Shown: in pieces, positions 7,975-15,928 of the stretch
Layout of the letters: every line of letters starts with the position of its first letter
Position numbering within the stretch: the first letter of the stretch is position 1
NCBI GenBank assembly: GCA_045580875.1
Contig: JAZNOP010000060.1
Coordinates: forward strand, 3,364 to 67,363
From: SIG598 sp045580875
Lineage (GTDB): Bacteria; Bacillota; Clostridia; Oscillospirales; Acutalibacteraceae
Length of the DNA: 64,000 nucleotides
Direction of reading: 5' to 3'
Program-made: the position numbers and the translations under genes
Notes under the pieces: generated by a model
Told to the model about the DNA's origin: nothing
Seen by the model: only the letters and a program-made list of their open reading frames with translations
The model's database searches: none

Positions 7975-8826
7975 TTATACGCCGGAATATGCAGAGAAGC
8001 CGCCGTCAACCGGAATGACTATGCCGGTGATGAAGCTTGCTGCCTCGTTATTGACAAGGAAGAGCAGGCTTCCGTCAAGCTCCTCGCTTTCACCGAAGCG
8101 ACCCATCGGAGTAGCTGCAAGGATCTTGCCGGTACGTGCGGTGGGTGTGCCGTCGGGATTCCACAGAAGAGCAGCATTCTGCTTGGTGGAGAAAAATCCA
8201 GGAGCAATAGCGTTGACACGGATTCCAACCTTGCTGAAGTGAACTGCCAGCCACTGTGTGAAGTTGGAGATTGCTGCCTTTGCGCCGGAGTATGCCGGAA
8301 TCTTGGTCAGCGGAGTGTAGGCGTTCATGCTGCTGATGTTGACAATGCTGCAGCCCTCACGACCTACCATCTGACGGGCAAATGCCTGTGTCGGGATAAG
8401 GGTACCGAGGAAGTTGAGGTTGAACACAAAGCCGACGCCGGAAGCATCAAGATCAAAGAAACTCTTGGTGTCTGCGTCGATATCGCCAAGCTCAAAATAT
8501 TCCTTGTCGGTGGTTGCCTTGGGATTATTGCCGCCTGCGCCGTTGATAAGAACATCGCAGGGACCGAAATCTGCCAGCACCTTATCGGCTACGTCATAGC
8601 AGATGTCCTTATCAAGAACATTGCAGCCGTATGCCTTTGCAATTCCGCCCTCTGCAACGATTTCCTCTGCAACTGCAGCAGCTGCAGCTTCGTTGAGGTC
8701 GAGCAGTGCAACCTTTGCGCCTGCACGGGCAAGAGTCTTGGAGAATGCGCCGCAGAGGATTCCGCCGGCGCCGGTAACAACCGCGACCTTACCGGTCAGG
8801 TCGGTATTGAGCACATTTTTCTGCAT
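7975..8826 (-). CDS. SDR-type D-mannonate oxidoreductase (fructuronate reductase)
   Basis: A 283-residue short-chain dehydrogenase. The NAD(P)-binding motif TGAGGILCG lies near residue 20, NGAGGNNP near 98, catalytic Ser in NISSMN and the YSGAK pair (Tyr, Lys) near residue 185. The end, GIVIPVDGGFSAYSG, is typical of SDRs. Its position directly after uxuA points to interconversion of D-fructuronate and D-mannonate, a job that many Firmicutes give to an SDR instead of the long-chain UxuB. ATG 8826 is preferred over the upstream TTG because GAAAGGG lies about 10 bases before it. It is the last gene of the three-gene operon, followed by a strong terminator. Substrate assignment rests on context. 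Confidence 0.82.
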   Translation of the reverse strand: MQKNVLNTDLTGKVAVVTGAGGILCGAFSKTLARAGAKVALLDLNEAAAAAVAEEIVAEGGIAKAYGCNVLDKDICYDVADKVLADFGPCDVLINGAGGNNPKATTDKEYFELGDIDADTKSFFDLDASGVGFVFNLNFLGTLIPTQAFARQMVGREGCSIVNISSMNAYTPLTKIPAYSGAKAAISNFTQWLAVHFSKVGIRVNAIAPGFFSTKQNAALLWNPDGTPTARTGKILAATPMGRFGESEELDGSLLFLVNNEAASFITGIVIPVDGGFSAYSGV

Positions 8827-8849
8827 AGGTATCAAGCCCTTTCAGTAGA

Positions 8850-9896
8850 TTATTTTGCTGCCTTCTCACAAGCCTCAAAGAGACCGTTGAGATAGGTTGC
8901 GCCGAGAGCGCGGTCATAGAGACCGTAACCGGGCTTGCCGGTCTCGCCCCAGATCATTCTGCCGTGGTCCGGACGGACATAGCCGTCAAAACCGGTCTCA
9001 ACAAGAGCCTTGGTGATCTCATACATATCAAGGCTGCCGCAGGTAGAAAGGTGACCCTGCTCCTCGAAGCTGCCGTCGGGCAGAACGAGAACCTGGCGCA
9101 TATGCATGAATGCAATGCGTCCCATGGAGCTGTACTTGCGAACCATGGCAACTATATCATTGGAAGCAGCGCAGCCGAGAGAGCCGGTGCAGAGGCACAG
9201 GCAGTTGGCAGGGCTGTCAACAAGAGCGAGGAAACGGTCGAGGTTTGCCTCGCAGGTGATGATGCGGGGCAGTCCGAAGATGGGATAAGGAGGATCATCG
9301 GGATGAATTGCCATCTTGACGCCGCACTCCTCAGCAACAGGAATAACTGCCTTGAGGAAGCGTTCAAGATTTGCCCAGAGTCCCTCTTCGCCAAGCTCGC
9401 CGTAAGCAGCGATAAGCTCGCGTACCTCCTCCTGCGAATAGCTGGAATCCCAGCCGGGCAGGTGGATATCGTCCTTGAGAGGATCAAGACCCTTCATCTG
9501 ATCCCAGTACATGACAAGGCTGGTTGCTCCGTCGGGAGCTTCCTTGTCAAGCTGAGTTCTTGTCCAGTCGAAGACCGGCATGAAATTGTAGGTAACACAC
9601 TTTACGCCGTATTTTGCGCAGCGGCGGATATTCTCGCAGTAGGTTGCGATGAGCTCGTCGACATTGTCTCTGCCAAGCTTGATGTTCTCGTGAACAGGAA
9701 TGGATTCAACAACGTCAAACAGCATACCGTTTTCCTCGACCTGCTGCTTCATCTTTGCCAGACTCTCCTCCGGCCAAACCTCGCCGGGCTTTACATCGTA
9801 GACAGCGCTGACGATGGAACGCATATTGGGAATCTGACGAATGTATTCAAGCGATATGGGATCAGTTTCACCATACCAGCGGAATGACATTTTCAT
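8850..9896 (-). CDS. uxuA: D-mannonate dehydratase
   Basis: A 348-residue UxuA enzyme that dehydrates D-mannonate to 2-keto-3-deoxygluconate in hexuronate breakdown. Family landmarks include the N-terminal FRWYGETDPISL, the central VKCVTYNFMPVFDWTRT, MAIHPDDPPYPIFGLPRI with metal-binding His/Asp, and the C-terminal DGYVRPDHGRMIWGE. The length is normal for the family. It starts 16 bases after the GH2 gene with AAGGAG before ATG and is followed 24 bases later by the SDR gene, forming a glucuronide-degrading operon. The 2-keto-3-deoxygluconate kinase and aldolase that would complete the pathway are not in the window. Confidence 0.95.
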   Translation of the reverse strand: MKMSFRWYGETDPISLEYIRQIPNMRSIVSAVYDVKPGEVWPEESLAKMKQQVEENGMLFDVVESIPVHENIKLGRDNVDELIATYCENIRRCAKYGVKCVTYNFMPVFDWTRTQLDKEAPDGATSLVMYWDQMKGLDPLKDDIHLPGWDSSYSQEEVRELIAAYGELGEEGLWANLERFLKAVIPVAEECGVKMAIHPDDPPYPIFGLPRIITCEANLDRFLALVDSPANCLCLCTGSLGCAASNDIVAMVRKYSSMGRIAFMHMRQVLVLPDGSFEEQGHLSTCGSLDMYEITKALVETGFDGYVRPDHGRMIWGETGKPGYGLYDRALGATYLNGLFEACEKAAK

Positions 9897-9911
9897 ATAT
9901 CGAAATTCTCC

Positions 9912-12206
9912 TTATTTCTTAGCTTTCTTCTCTTTCGGCTTGCGGATCTTATTGAGCTTCTTATTCATAGCGAGCAGTTCTTCCTTGGTGAAGGTAACGC
10001 CGGTCATGCCCATCATGCTGGTCATACGAAGCAGAGTAAAGCCGCCGAGCATCTGCATCATGCCGTCGCCTGCAGACTTGAAATCAACATTGAAGCCGCC
10101 GCTCTCTTTGCCTTCCTTCTTATTCTTCTTGTTGTTCTTCTTCATCTTCTTCATAACCGATGCCATGGTCTTGATGAAGAACATCTTTCCTTTCGGCGAA
10201 GCCATGATGTCGCTGAGCTTGTCATTGAGAGAGAAGCGTCCCTCGGGAGCGGTGATATCGAACCAGTTAAGGATAGCACCCTTCTCCTTAAGGCGATAAT
10301 CCTCGTTGAAGGTATCAACCTTGCGGATTGTGCTCTCGTCCTTGCACTCGCCTGCAACAGCGGTGAGAGTGGACTCGCCAACGTTGGGAACGTCGAAATA
10401 GAAGAAGTGGACATCGCTGGTCTGCTTGCCGAGACTCTCGCCGTTGACGAACAGCTCAACCTCAGGCTGGTTGGAGTAAACGGTAACCTTGGTTACGTCC
10501 TCGACGCGGTCGACATAGCGCTTGCCGCAGATGTGTACGAAGGGATCGTCAGAGAGCCATGCCTTGTATGCATAGAATGCATCCTTCTTGTACTTACGGT
10601 CGAAGGTCATGAGACCCTTGTGGTTCTGACCGTTCTCGCCGCCCTCTGCACGTGCATCAGCGCCGAAATCGAACATATTCCAGACATGGGTAGCCCAGAT
10701 GTATTCACGGGTGTAGAGCTGCTTGATGAGCTCCTCGTGGTAGTATGCCTGATATTCCTCGGTATAGTCACCCTGAGTGGGGTTGGAGGTATGCCAGTTG
10801 AGAGCCTCGCAGCCGTACTCGGAGCAGCCGATGGGAATAGTCGGATGGGTCGCATGGAACTTATCGAACCACGGACCGTTCATGGTGGTATCACCGCCGT
10901 ACCAGCCGAAATAGTGGTTGTAGGAAACGGTATCGGGAATCTTGACATACTCTGCGTTCATGTCGCACATGGATACGCAAGCCATGGTGGTGAGACGGGT
11001 CTTGTCCATCTCGTGAACAAGGTCATTGAGGATTCTGTGGTTCTCGATGAGGTCGGGATCATCTGCGCCGGCCATGGTGATCTCGTTGGAGAGACCCCAT
11101 ACAAAAATGGAAGCATGGTTGTAGTTCTGGGAAACAAGCTCCTTCATCTGGGAGATGGTGTTCTCGCGTCCGGTTGCCATGTGGTTGGAGATGTAGGGAA
11201 TCTCTGCCCAGATTACAAGACCCTTCTCGTCGCACAGATCATAGAAATACTGATCGTGCTGATAGTGAGCAAGGCGGATTGTGGTGCAGCCGAGCTCATA
11301 GATGAGCTCGATGTCCTCACGGTGATGCTCGGGAAGCAGAGCGTTGCCGATTCCCCATCTGTCCTGATGGCGGGAAACACCGCGCAGCGGATAGGACTCG
11401 TCATTGAGGAAGAATCCCTTGTCCGGATCGATCTTGAATGTACGGCAGCCGAAGCGAGCCTCTACGTTGTCGATGACCTCGCCGTTCTCAACAAGCTCAG
11501 CCTTTGCAGTGTAGAGATACGGATCCTTGCGTCCGTGCCAGCGGCGGACGTTCTCAATGGTGAGAATTACCTTGGTATCAGCGGTATCAGCAGAAGCAAT
11601 CTCATTGCCCTCTGCATCGCAGATAACATACTTGACAGTCTGACCTTCCTTGGCATTGGTAAGGAATACTTCCACCTCAACATCTGCCTTGGTGCCTTCG
11701 ACAGCAGGAGTAACCTTGATGCCGGGTGCGCCGTAGTAATCGAGGTCAAAGTGGGACTCGGGAACGCCGATGATATTTACGTCACGGTAAAGACCGCCGT
11801 AGAAGGTGAAGTCTGCGACCTGCGGATATACAGTGTCGTTTGCAGCGTTGTCAACAGCGATGACGAGAAGGTTGCTGTCCTGCAGGGTGTCGGTCATATC
11901 AACACGCCAGGTAGAATAACCGCCATCGTGGTGAGCAAGCTTTGTGCCGTTGAGATAAACGTCAGCAGAGGAGTTTGCGCCGCGGATCTCAAGATAGCTG
12001 CGTCCCTCGGGAAGCTCTTCGCGGGTAATGGTCTTTGCATAGTAGCAGGTACCGCGGTGGTAATCGTTGCCGCCGTCCTGACCGTCGGTGCTGTTCCAGG
12101 AATGAGGCAGATCTACGCTCTCCCATCCCTCGGGAAGAGCTACCGGAACTGCTGCAGCTTCCTTGGAGAAAAGCCACTGGCTGTTGATGTTAAGAATCTT
12201 TCTCAT
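9912..12206 (-). CDS. GH2 glycosidase (probable beta-glucuronidase) with Lys-rich C-terminal tail
   Basis: A 764-residue cytoplasmic GH2 enzyme: sugar-binding domain (1-150), Ig-like domain (160-255), TIM barrel (260-550) with acid/base Glu375 in WGLSNE and nucleophile Glu463 in GCSEYG. The motif NHK at 528-530 matches the N-x-K that binds the carboxylate in beta-glucuronidases, but similar motifs occur in GH2 beta-galactosidases. The glucuronide call therefore rests mainly on the neighbouring uxuA/SDR genes and divergent GPH symporter. After residue about 640 comes an extra module containing a Lys/Asn run (MKKMKKNNKKNKKEGK), a Met-rich helix and a basic end. There is no signal peptide. An AAGGAG site precedes ATG. 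It is the first gene of the operon. Confidence 0.85.
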   Translation of the reverse strand: MRKILNINSQWLFSKEAAAVPVALPEGWESVDLPHSWNSTDGQDGGNDYHRGTCYYAKTITREELPEGRSYLEIRGANSSADVYLNGTKLAHHDGGYSTWRVDMTDTLQDSNLLVIAVDNAANDTVYPQVADFTFYGGLYRDVNIIGVPESHFDLDYYGAPGIKVTPAVEGTKADVEVEVFLTNAKEGQTVKYVICDAEGNEIASADTADTKVILTIENVRRWHGRKDPYLYTAKAELVENGEVIDNVEARFGCRTFKIDPDKGFFLNDESYPLRGVSRHQDRWGIGNALLPEHHREDIELIYELGCTTIRLAHYQHDQYFYDLCDEKGLVIWAEIPYISNHMATGRENTISQMKELVSQNYNHASIFVWGLSNEITMAGADDPDLIENHRILNDLVHEMDKTRLTTMACVSMCDMNAEYVKIPDTVSYNHYFGWYGGDTTMNGPWFDKFHATHPTIPIGCSEYGCEALNWHTSNPTQGDYTEEYQAYYHEELIKQLYTREYIWATHVWNMFDFGADARAEGGENGQNHKGLMTFDRKYKKDAFYAYKAWLSDDPFVHICGKRYVDRVEDVTKVTVYSNQPEVELFVNGESLGKQTSDVHFFYFDVPNVGESTLTAVAGECKDESTIRKVDTFNEDYRLKEKGAILNWFDITAPEGRFSLNDKLSDIMASPKGKMFFIKTMASVMKKMKKNNKKNKKEGKESGGFNVDFKSAGDGMMQMLGGFTLLRMTSMMGMTGVTFTKEELLAMNKKLNKIRKPKEKKAKK

Positions 12207-12265
12207 AGTTGCTGATTACTCCTTTTCAAGTAATTTTAGTTGATTAATAACGTATTCCGCAGGAT

Positions 12266-12280
12266 CTAAAACGTTTTCAG
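12266..12280. promoter_or_regulatory. Candidate LacI/CcpA-type operator
   Basis: A perfect 10-bp palindrome AAAACGTTTT sits inside CTAAAACGTTTTCAG. On the minus strand, TGAAAACGTTTT agrees with the first 12 positions of the cre consensus (TGWAANCGNTNWCA), but the last two bases do not. It lies about 35-45 bases downstream of the predicted GH2-operon transcription start, where a repressor could block elongation. Confidence 0.45.
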
Positions 12281-12319
12281 CCGATATATAGACACTACGG
12301 TCACAAAGTAACACAATAT

Positions 12320-12348
12320 ATTATAGCTTATGAAGCCGGTTTAGTCAA
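12320..12348 (-). promoter_or_regulatory. Sigma-A promoter of the hexuronate operon
   Basis: Minus strand TTGACT, 17-base spacer, TATAAT. The start of the GH2 gene is about 110 bases downstream, with the palindrome in between. Confidence 0.75.
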
Positions 12349-12457
12349 CATATTTAATAAATGCCTCAAATTACAAATATTATTAGCTAATTTATCCATT
12401 TAAACTATCAACTTTACGTTATTTAGCACAATCCATATATTACCAGCGCCCCGTTTA

Positions 12458-12486
12458 TTGCACATTATAAACAAACAAGATATAAT
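12458..12486 (+). promoter_or_regulatory. Sigma-A promoter of the GPH symporter
   Basis: TTGCAC, 17-base spacer, TATAAT on the plus strand. It overlaps the 5' end of the longest possible symporter frame, which argues for the downstream TTG start at 12578. Confidence 0.75.
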
Positions 12487-12577
12487 AATACCGACCATAC
12501 GCATAATAATAACGACTGAATTACTGCAGAATGCGGTTTGTGATTATTCTGTGAAAAAACAAGGAGGTTCTCTGTTT

Positions 12578-13981
12578 TTGAAAAACACCACACAAAACAG
12601 CCGTCCATTCGGTATCCGCGACAAAATCGGATACCTGATGGGCGACTTCGGAAACGACTTCACATTTCTTCTCTCTTCAAGCTTTCTTCTCAAATTTTAC
12701 ACCGACGTAATGGGCGTTGAAGCATATATCGTCGGCATAGCAATGATGGCAGCACGTTTTGTCGACGCCTTTACCGATGTGGCAATGGGGCGGATATGCG
12801 ACCGGAGCCGTATGACGCCTGTCGGAAAATTCAAGCCATGGATAAGGCGAATGTGCGGTCCGGTTGCCATTGCATCTTTCCTAATATATCAGAGTTCGCT
12901 TGCAGATATGCCCATGGGCTTCAAGATAGGCTGGCTTTTTGTCACCTATATTCTCTGGGGCTCAATATTCTACACAGCCGTCAATATTCCCTACGGCTCG
13001 ATGGCTTCAACGATCTCTTCCAAGCCTGATGACCGGCAGTCACTTTCCACCTTCCGTACAATGGGCGGCACTCTTGCCGGAGTAATCGTTGGCGCAGGCG
13101 TTCCTCTTTTTGCCTATTCAACAGACAGCGCAGGAAACACCGTGCTCGACGGGGAGAAATTCACTGTCATTGCCGGCATATTTTCACTCCTGTCGGTCGG
13201 CGCCTATCTGCTTTGTTATTATCTGACAACCGAGCGCGTCAGACCTGAGAGTCACAGCAGCAATACAGCAGGAAACAGCATAGGCAGAATGCTTGTCAAT
13301 GCACTGAAAAACCGCGCGCTTATTTCTATTATATTTGCCTCGGTTTTCATGCTCATGGCACAGCTGACCATGCAGACCATGTCAGGCTATGTATATCCGA
13401 ATTATTATGGAAGTGCCGCTGCACAGTCGGCATCGGTCATAGTAATGATGGTTGGAATGATTATTGCCGCTGCTGCCGCCAAACCACTCGCTGCACGCGC
13501 CGGCAAGGCGGAGATAAGCATTATTTCCAATCTGCTGGCCGCCGGGGTATGTCTGCTGCTCTTCTTTGTACGTCCGGAGAATGTATGGGTATATGTTGCA
13601 CTCAATGCACTCAGCTGGCTGGGTCTCGGCATATTCGCAATGGTATCGTGGGCGTTGATAACCGATGTCATCGATTATTCCGAGCTACGCAACGGCGTGC
13701 GCGAGGACGGCTCGGTGTATGCACTGTATTCCTTTGCAAGAAAGCTCGGACAGGCAGCTTCCTCCGGCATATCCGGAGCACTTCTGACCTATATAGGCTA
13801 CTCGGAATCGACGGCTTTTGACCACGATGTAGTAAACGGTATATACGATATATCCACCCTTGTACCTGCCGCCGGATTCACCCTTCTTGCGCTGATACTC
13901 TGGTTCTGGTATCCTCTGCACAAAAAACAGGTCGATGCAAATGTCGAGGCTCTCGAAAAACGCAGAAAACAGGGGCTTTGA
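12578..13981 (+). CDS. GPH-family (MelB/UidB-type) sugar:cation symporter
   Basis: A 467-residue inner-membrane carrier of the glycoside-pentoside-hexuronide family with about 12 membrane helices. Recognisable segments are KIGYLMGDFGNDF at the start, RFVDAFTDVAMGRICDRS (the conserved acidic cation-site helix), NIPYGSM and ALITDVIDYSELRNG. It most likely imports beta-glucuronides or hexuronides with Na+ or H+ for the divergent GH2-UxuA-SDR operon. The TTG start is chosen because AAGGAGG lies 12 bases upstream; an in-frame GTG at 12551 overlaps that site. No terminator is obvious before the next promoter at 14056. Confidence 0.88.
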   Translation: MKNTTQNSRPFGIRDKIGYLMGDFGNDFTFLLSSSFLLKFYTDVMGVEAYIVGIAMMAARFVDAFTDVAMGRICDRSRMTPVGKFKPWIRRMCGPVAIASFLIYQSSLADMPMGFKIGWLFVTYILWGSIFYTAVNIPYGSMASTISSKPDDRQSLSTFRTMGGTLAGVIVGAGVPLFAYSTDSAGNTVLDGEKFTVIAGIFSLLSVGAYLLCYYLTTERVRPESHSSNTAGNSIGRMLVNALKNRALISIIFASVFMLMAQLTMQTMSGYVYPNYYGSAAAQSASVIVMMVGMIIAAAAAKPLAARAGKAEISIISNLLAAGVCLLLFFVRPENVWVYVALNALSWLGLGIFAMVSWALITDVIDYSELRNGVREDGSVYALYSFARKLGQAASSGISGALLTYIGYSESTAFDHDVVNGIYDISTLVPAAGFTLLALILWFWYPLHKKQVDANVEALEKRRKQGL

Positions 13982-14055
13982 TTGCGGTTATGTTATGAAT
14001 CATTCTTTCATCCTGAAAAAATTTGCAAATTTCTGTAAATTTATACACTTCGCTA

Positions 14056-14084
14056 TTGACTTCAACACTTTAACGTGTTACAAT
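14056..14084 (+). promoter_or_regulatory. Sigma-A promoter of the aromatic-acid operon
   Basis: TTGACT, 17-base spacer, TACAAT. The predicted transcript starts near 14091 and carries the leader peptide and terminator before reaching the symporter gene. Confidence 0.8.
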
Positions 14085-14124
14085 TAGTGACATCAGAAGC
14101 ACACTTATGCCAAGGAGTACTGTT

Positions 14125-14190
14125 ATGAACACTTTCAATTCCTACGCATACTTTTATTTTTACTTTTACTTTACCGGCTCGGAAAAGTAG
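14125..14190 (+). CDS. Phe/Tyr-rich leader peptide (attenuator)
   Basis: A 21-codon frame with AAGGAG nine bases before ATG. The peptide contains five Phe and five Tyr; residues 7-16 read YAYFYFYFYF, so Tyr and Phe alternate without a break from residue 9 to 16. It ends 42 bases before an intrinsic terminator and about 110 bases before the symporter gene. This is the architecture of a ribosome-mediated attenuator such as pheL or trpL: slow decoding of the Tyr/Phe run under shortage of charged tRNA would alter leader RNA folding and let transcription continue. Such composition is very unlikely by chance. Alternatives are few; a stand-alone microprotein is possible but less likely. Confidence 0.88.
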   Translation: MNTFNSYAYFYFYFYFTGSEK

Positions 14191-14232
14191 AAGTGATTTG
14201 TGCTGCAGCCAATTATTAACAGTTCTGTTTTT

Positions 14233-14270
14233 AAGGGTTACGCGGAAATCACGCCGCGCAGCCCTTTTTT
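14233..14270 (+). terminator. Attenuator terminator between leader peptide and symporter
   Basis: AAGGGTTACGCGG pairs with CCGCGCAGCCCTT (one A-C mismatch, one G-U), followed by TTTTTT. The loop contains AAATCAC (14246-14252), complementary to GTGATTT at 14193-14199 just after the leader stop codon. That offers one alternative pairing which ribosome position could control. Confidence 0.82.
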
Positions 14271-14301
14271 ATTTGCTTGTTTTTGAAAGGATGAGTGAAA
14301 A

Positions 14302-15864
14302 ATGGCAATCAAAATTATTCTTCTGCTCGTATTCTTCGCAATCACCCTTGCAGTCGGCTTTTACTGCCGCCGCAAGGCAACCGATGTCAACTCGTTTGTT
14401 CTTGGCGGCAGAAGCGTAGGACCGTGGCTCACAGCTTTCGCCTACGGTACTTCTTATTTCTCCGCAGTTATTTTTATCGGATACGCCGGTCAGTTCGGCT
14501 GGAAGTACGGTGTTTCCGCCACATGGATAGGTCTTGGCAATGCCTTTATCGGCTCTCTTATCGCATGGGTCGTACTCGGCAGACGCACACGCCTGATGAC
14601 TCAGCACCTCAGCAGCGCAACAATGCCCGATTTCTTTGGCAAGCGTTTTGATTCAAGGGCACTCACAACCATTTCTTCAGCCATAATCTTTATTTTCCTT
14701 ATCCCCTATACCGCATCGCTCTACAACGGACTTTCCCGTCTGTTTGAAATGGCATTCGGCATTGACTACACCTGGTGTGTTGTAATGATGGCAGTGCTGA
14801 CAAGTATTTATGTCATTGTCGGCGGCTACATGGCAACTGCTGTCAACGATTTTATTCAGGGTATAATAATGCTGGTAGGTATCGCAGCTGTCGTTCTTGC
14901 CGTACTCAACAGCAACGGCGGTCTTACCGAAGCAATGAGCACCCTTTCCAAGATTCCCGCAGAGAGCGCACCTGAGCTTTCCGGCGCGTTCGTATCCTTC
15001 TTCGGACCGCAGCCGCTCCAGCTTCTCGGTGTTGTTATCCTCACTTCTCTCGGCACATGGGGTCTGCCGCAGATGGTCGGCAAATTCTATGCAATCGACA
15101 ACGAGGCTTCAATCTCCAAGGGAACCATTATTTCCACTGTTTTCGCACTCATCGTTGCAGGCGGCTGCTACTTCCTCGGCGGTTTCGGTCGTCTCTACGG
15201 CGACAGCATTGAGTATGCTGCAAACGGCACCCCCATTTACGACAGCATCATTCCCCAGATGCTCACCAATCTTCCCGACCTGCTGATTGCTGTTGTTGTT
15301 GTCCTTGTTCTCTCGGCATCAATGTCCACACTTTCCTCTCTCGTCCTCACCTCGGGCTCCACTCTTACCCTTGATATTATCGTTCCGATGAGCAAAAAGC
15401 CCTTCTCTGACAAAAAAAGAATGCTCGTTATCCGCACTCTTATCCTTTTCTTTATTGTAATTTCCTCAATTCTTGCTATAATACAGGCAAAGTCCTCTGT
15501 TACCTTTATCGCACAGCTTATGGGTATCTCCTGGGGCGCTCTTGCAGGAGCTTTCCTCGCTCCCTTCCTTTACAGCCTCTACTGGAAAGGCGTTACAAAG
15601 GCAGCTGTCTTTGCAAGCTTCATCTGCGGTGTCGGCATCATGTGCGGAAATATGTTCTGCACCTTCACCGGAAAAGTATTTATCAGCGAATACTTCACCT
15701 CTCCGATCAACGCAGGTATGCTGGCAATGATCACCGGACTTGTCGTCGTTCCTCTTGTAAGTCTTATCACCAAGGCTCCTTCAAAAGAAAAGGTGGACGG
15801 CATCTTCTCCTGCTACGACAAGACTGTTACAGTCAAGGCAACTACAGCACTTACTGACAAATAA
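14302..15864 (+). CDS. Sodium:solute symporter (SSS family), probable aromatic-acid importer
   Basis: A 520-residue polytopic membrane protein of the SSS family, about 13 helices. It shows the family's early block FVLGGRSVGPWLTAFAYGTS and FIGYAGQFGWKYG, and the Na+-site helix segment LVLSASMSTLSSLVLTSGS. It is the first structural gene behind the Tyr/Phe leader and terminator, and is followed by phenylacetate-CoA ligase 64 bases later. A role in uptake of phenylacetate, 4-hydroxyphenylacetate or a related aryl acid follows from that context and is not visible in the protein itself. GAAAGGATGAG precedes ATG. Codon use is biased toward C-ending codons, as in highly expressed genes. Confidence 0.88.
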   Translation: MAIKIILLLVFFAITLAVGFYCRRKATDVNSFVLGGRSVGPWLTAFAYGTSYFSAVIFIGYAGQFGWKYGVSATWIGLGNAFIGSLIAWVVLGRRTRLMTQHLSSATMPDFFGKRFDSRALTTISSAIIFIFLIPYTASLYNGLSRLFEMAFGIDYTWCVVMMAVLTSIYVIVGGYMATAVNDFIQGIIMLVGIAAVVLAVLNSNGGLTEAMSTLSKIPAESAPELSGAFVSFFGPQPLQLLGVVILTSLGTWGLPQMVGKFYAIDNEASISKGTIISTVFALIVAGGCYFLGGFGRLYGDSIEYAANGTPIYDSIIPQMLTNLPDLLIAVVVVLVLSASMSTLSSLVLTSGSTLTLDIIVPMSKKPFSDKKRMLVIRTLILFFIVISSILAIIQAKSSVTFIAQLMGISWGALAGAFLAPFLYSLYWKGVTKAAVFASFICGVGIMCGNMFCTFTGKVFISEYFTSPINAGMLAMITGLVVVPLVSLITKAPSKEKVDGIFSCYDKTVTVKATTALTDK

Positions 15865-15928
15865 TCGAGAATAATCACCTGAAAAACAAAACACAAACCA
15901 AAACAACGAATCTAAGGAGGAAAAGAAA

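Noticed and set aside
10407..12215. A 602-codon plus-strand open frame opposite the GH2 gene
   Set aside because: It is the mirror of a clear GH2 enzyme, has no ribosome binding site and no domain. The long open frame is a by-product of biased codon use in the opposite gene.
12458..12577. N-terminal extension of the GPH symporter
   Set aside because: The extension would start inside the -35/-10 promoter and contain the ribosome binding site of the real start; its residues do not look like the family.
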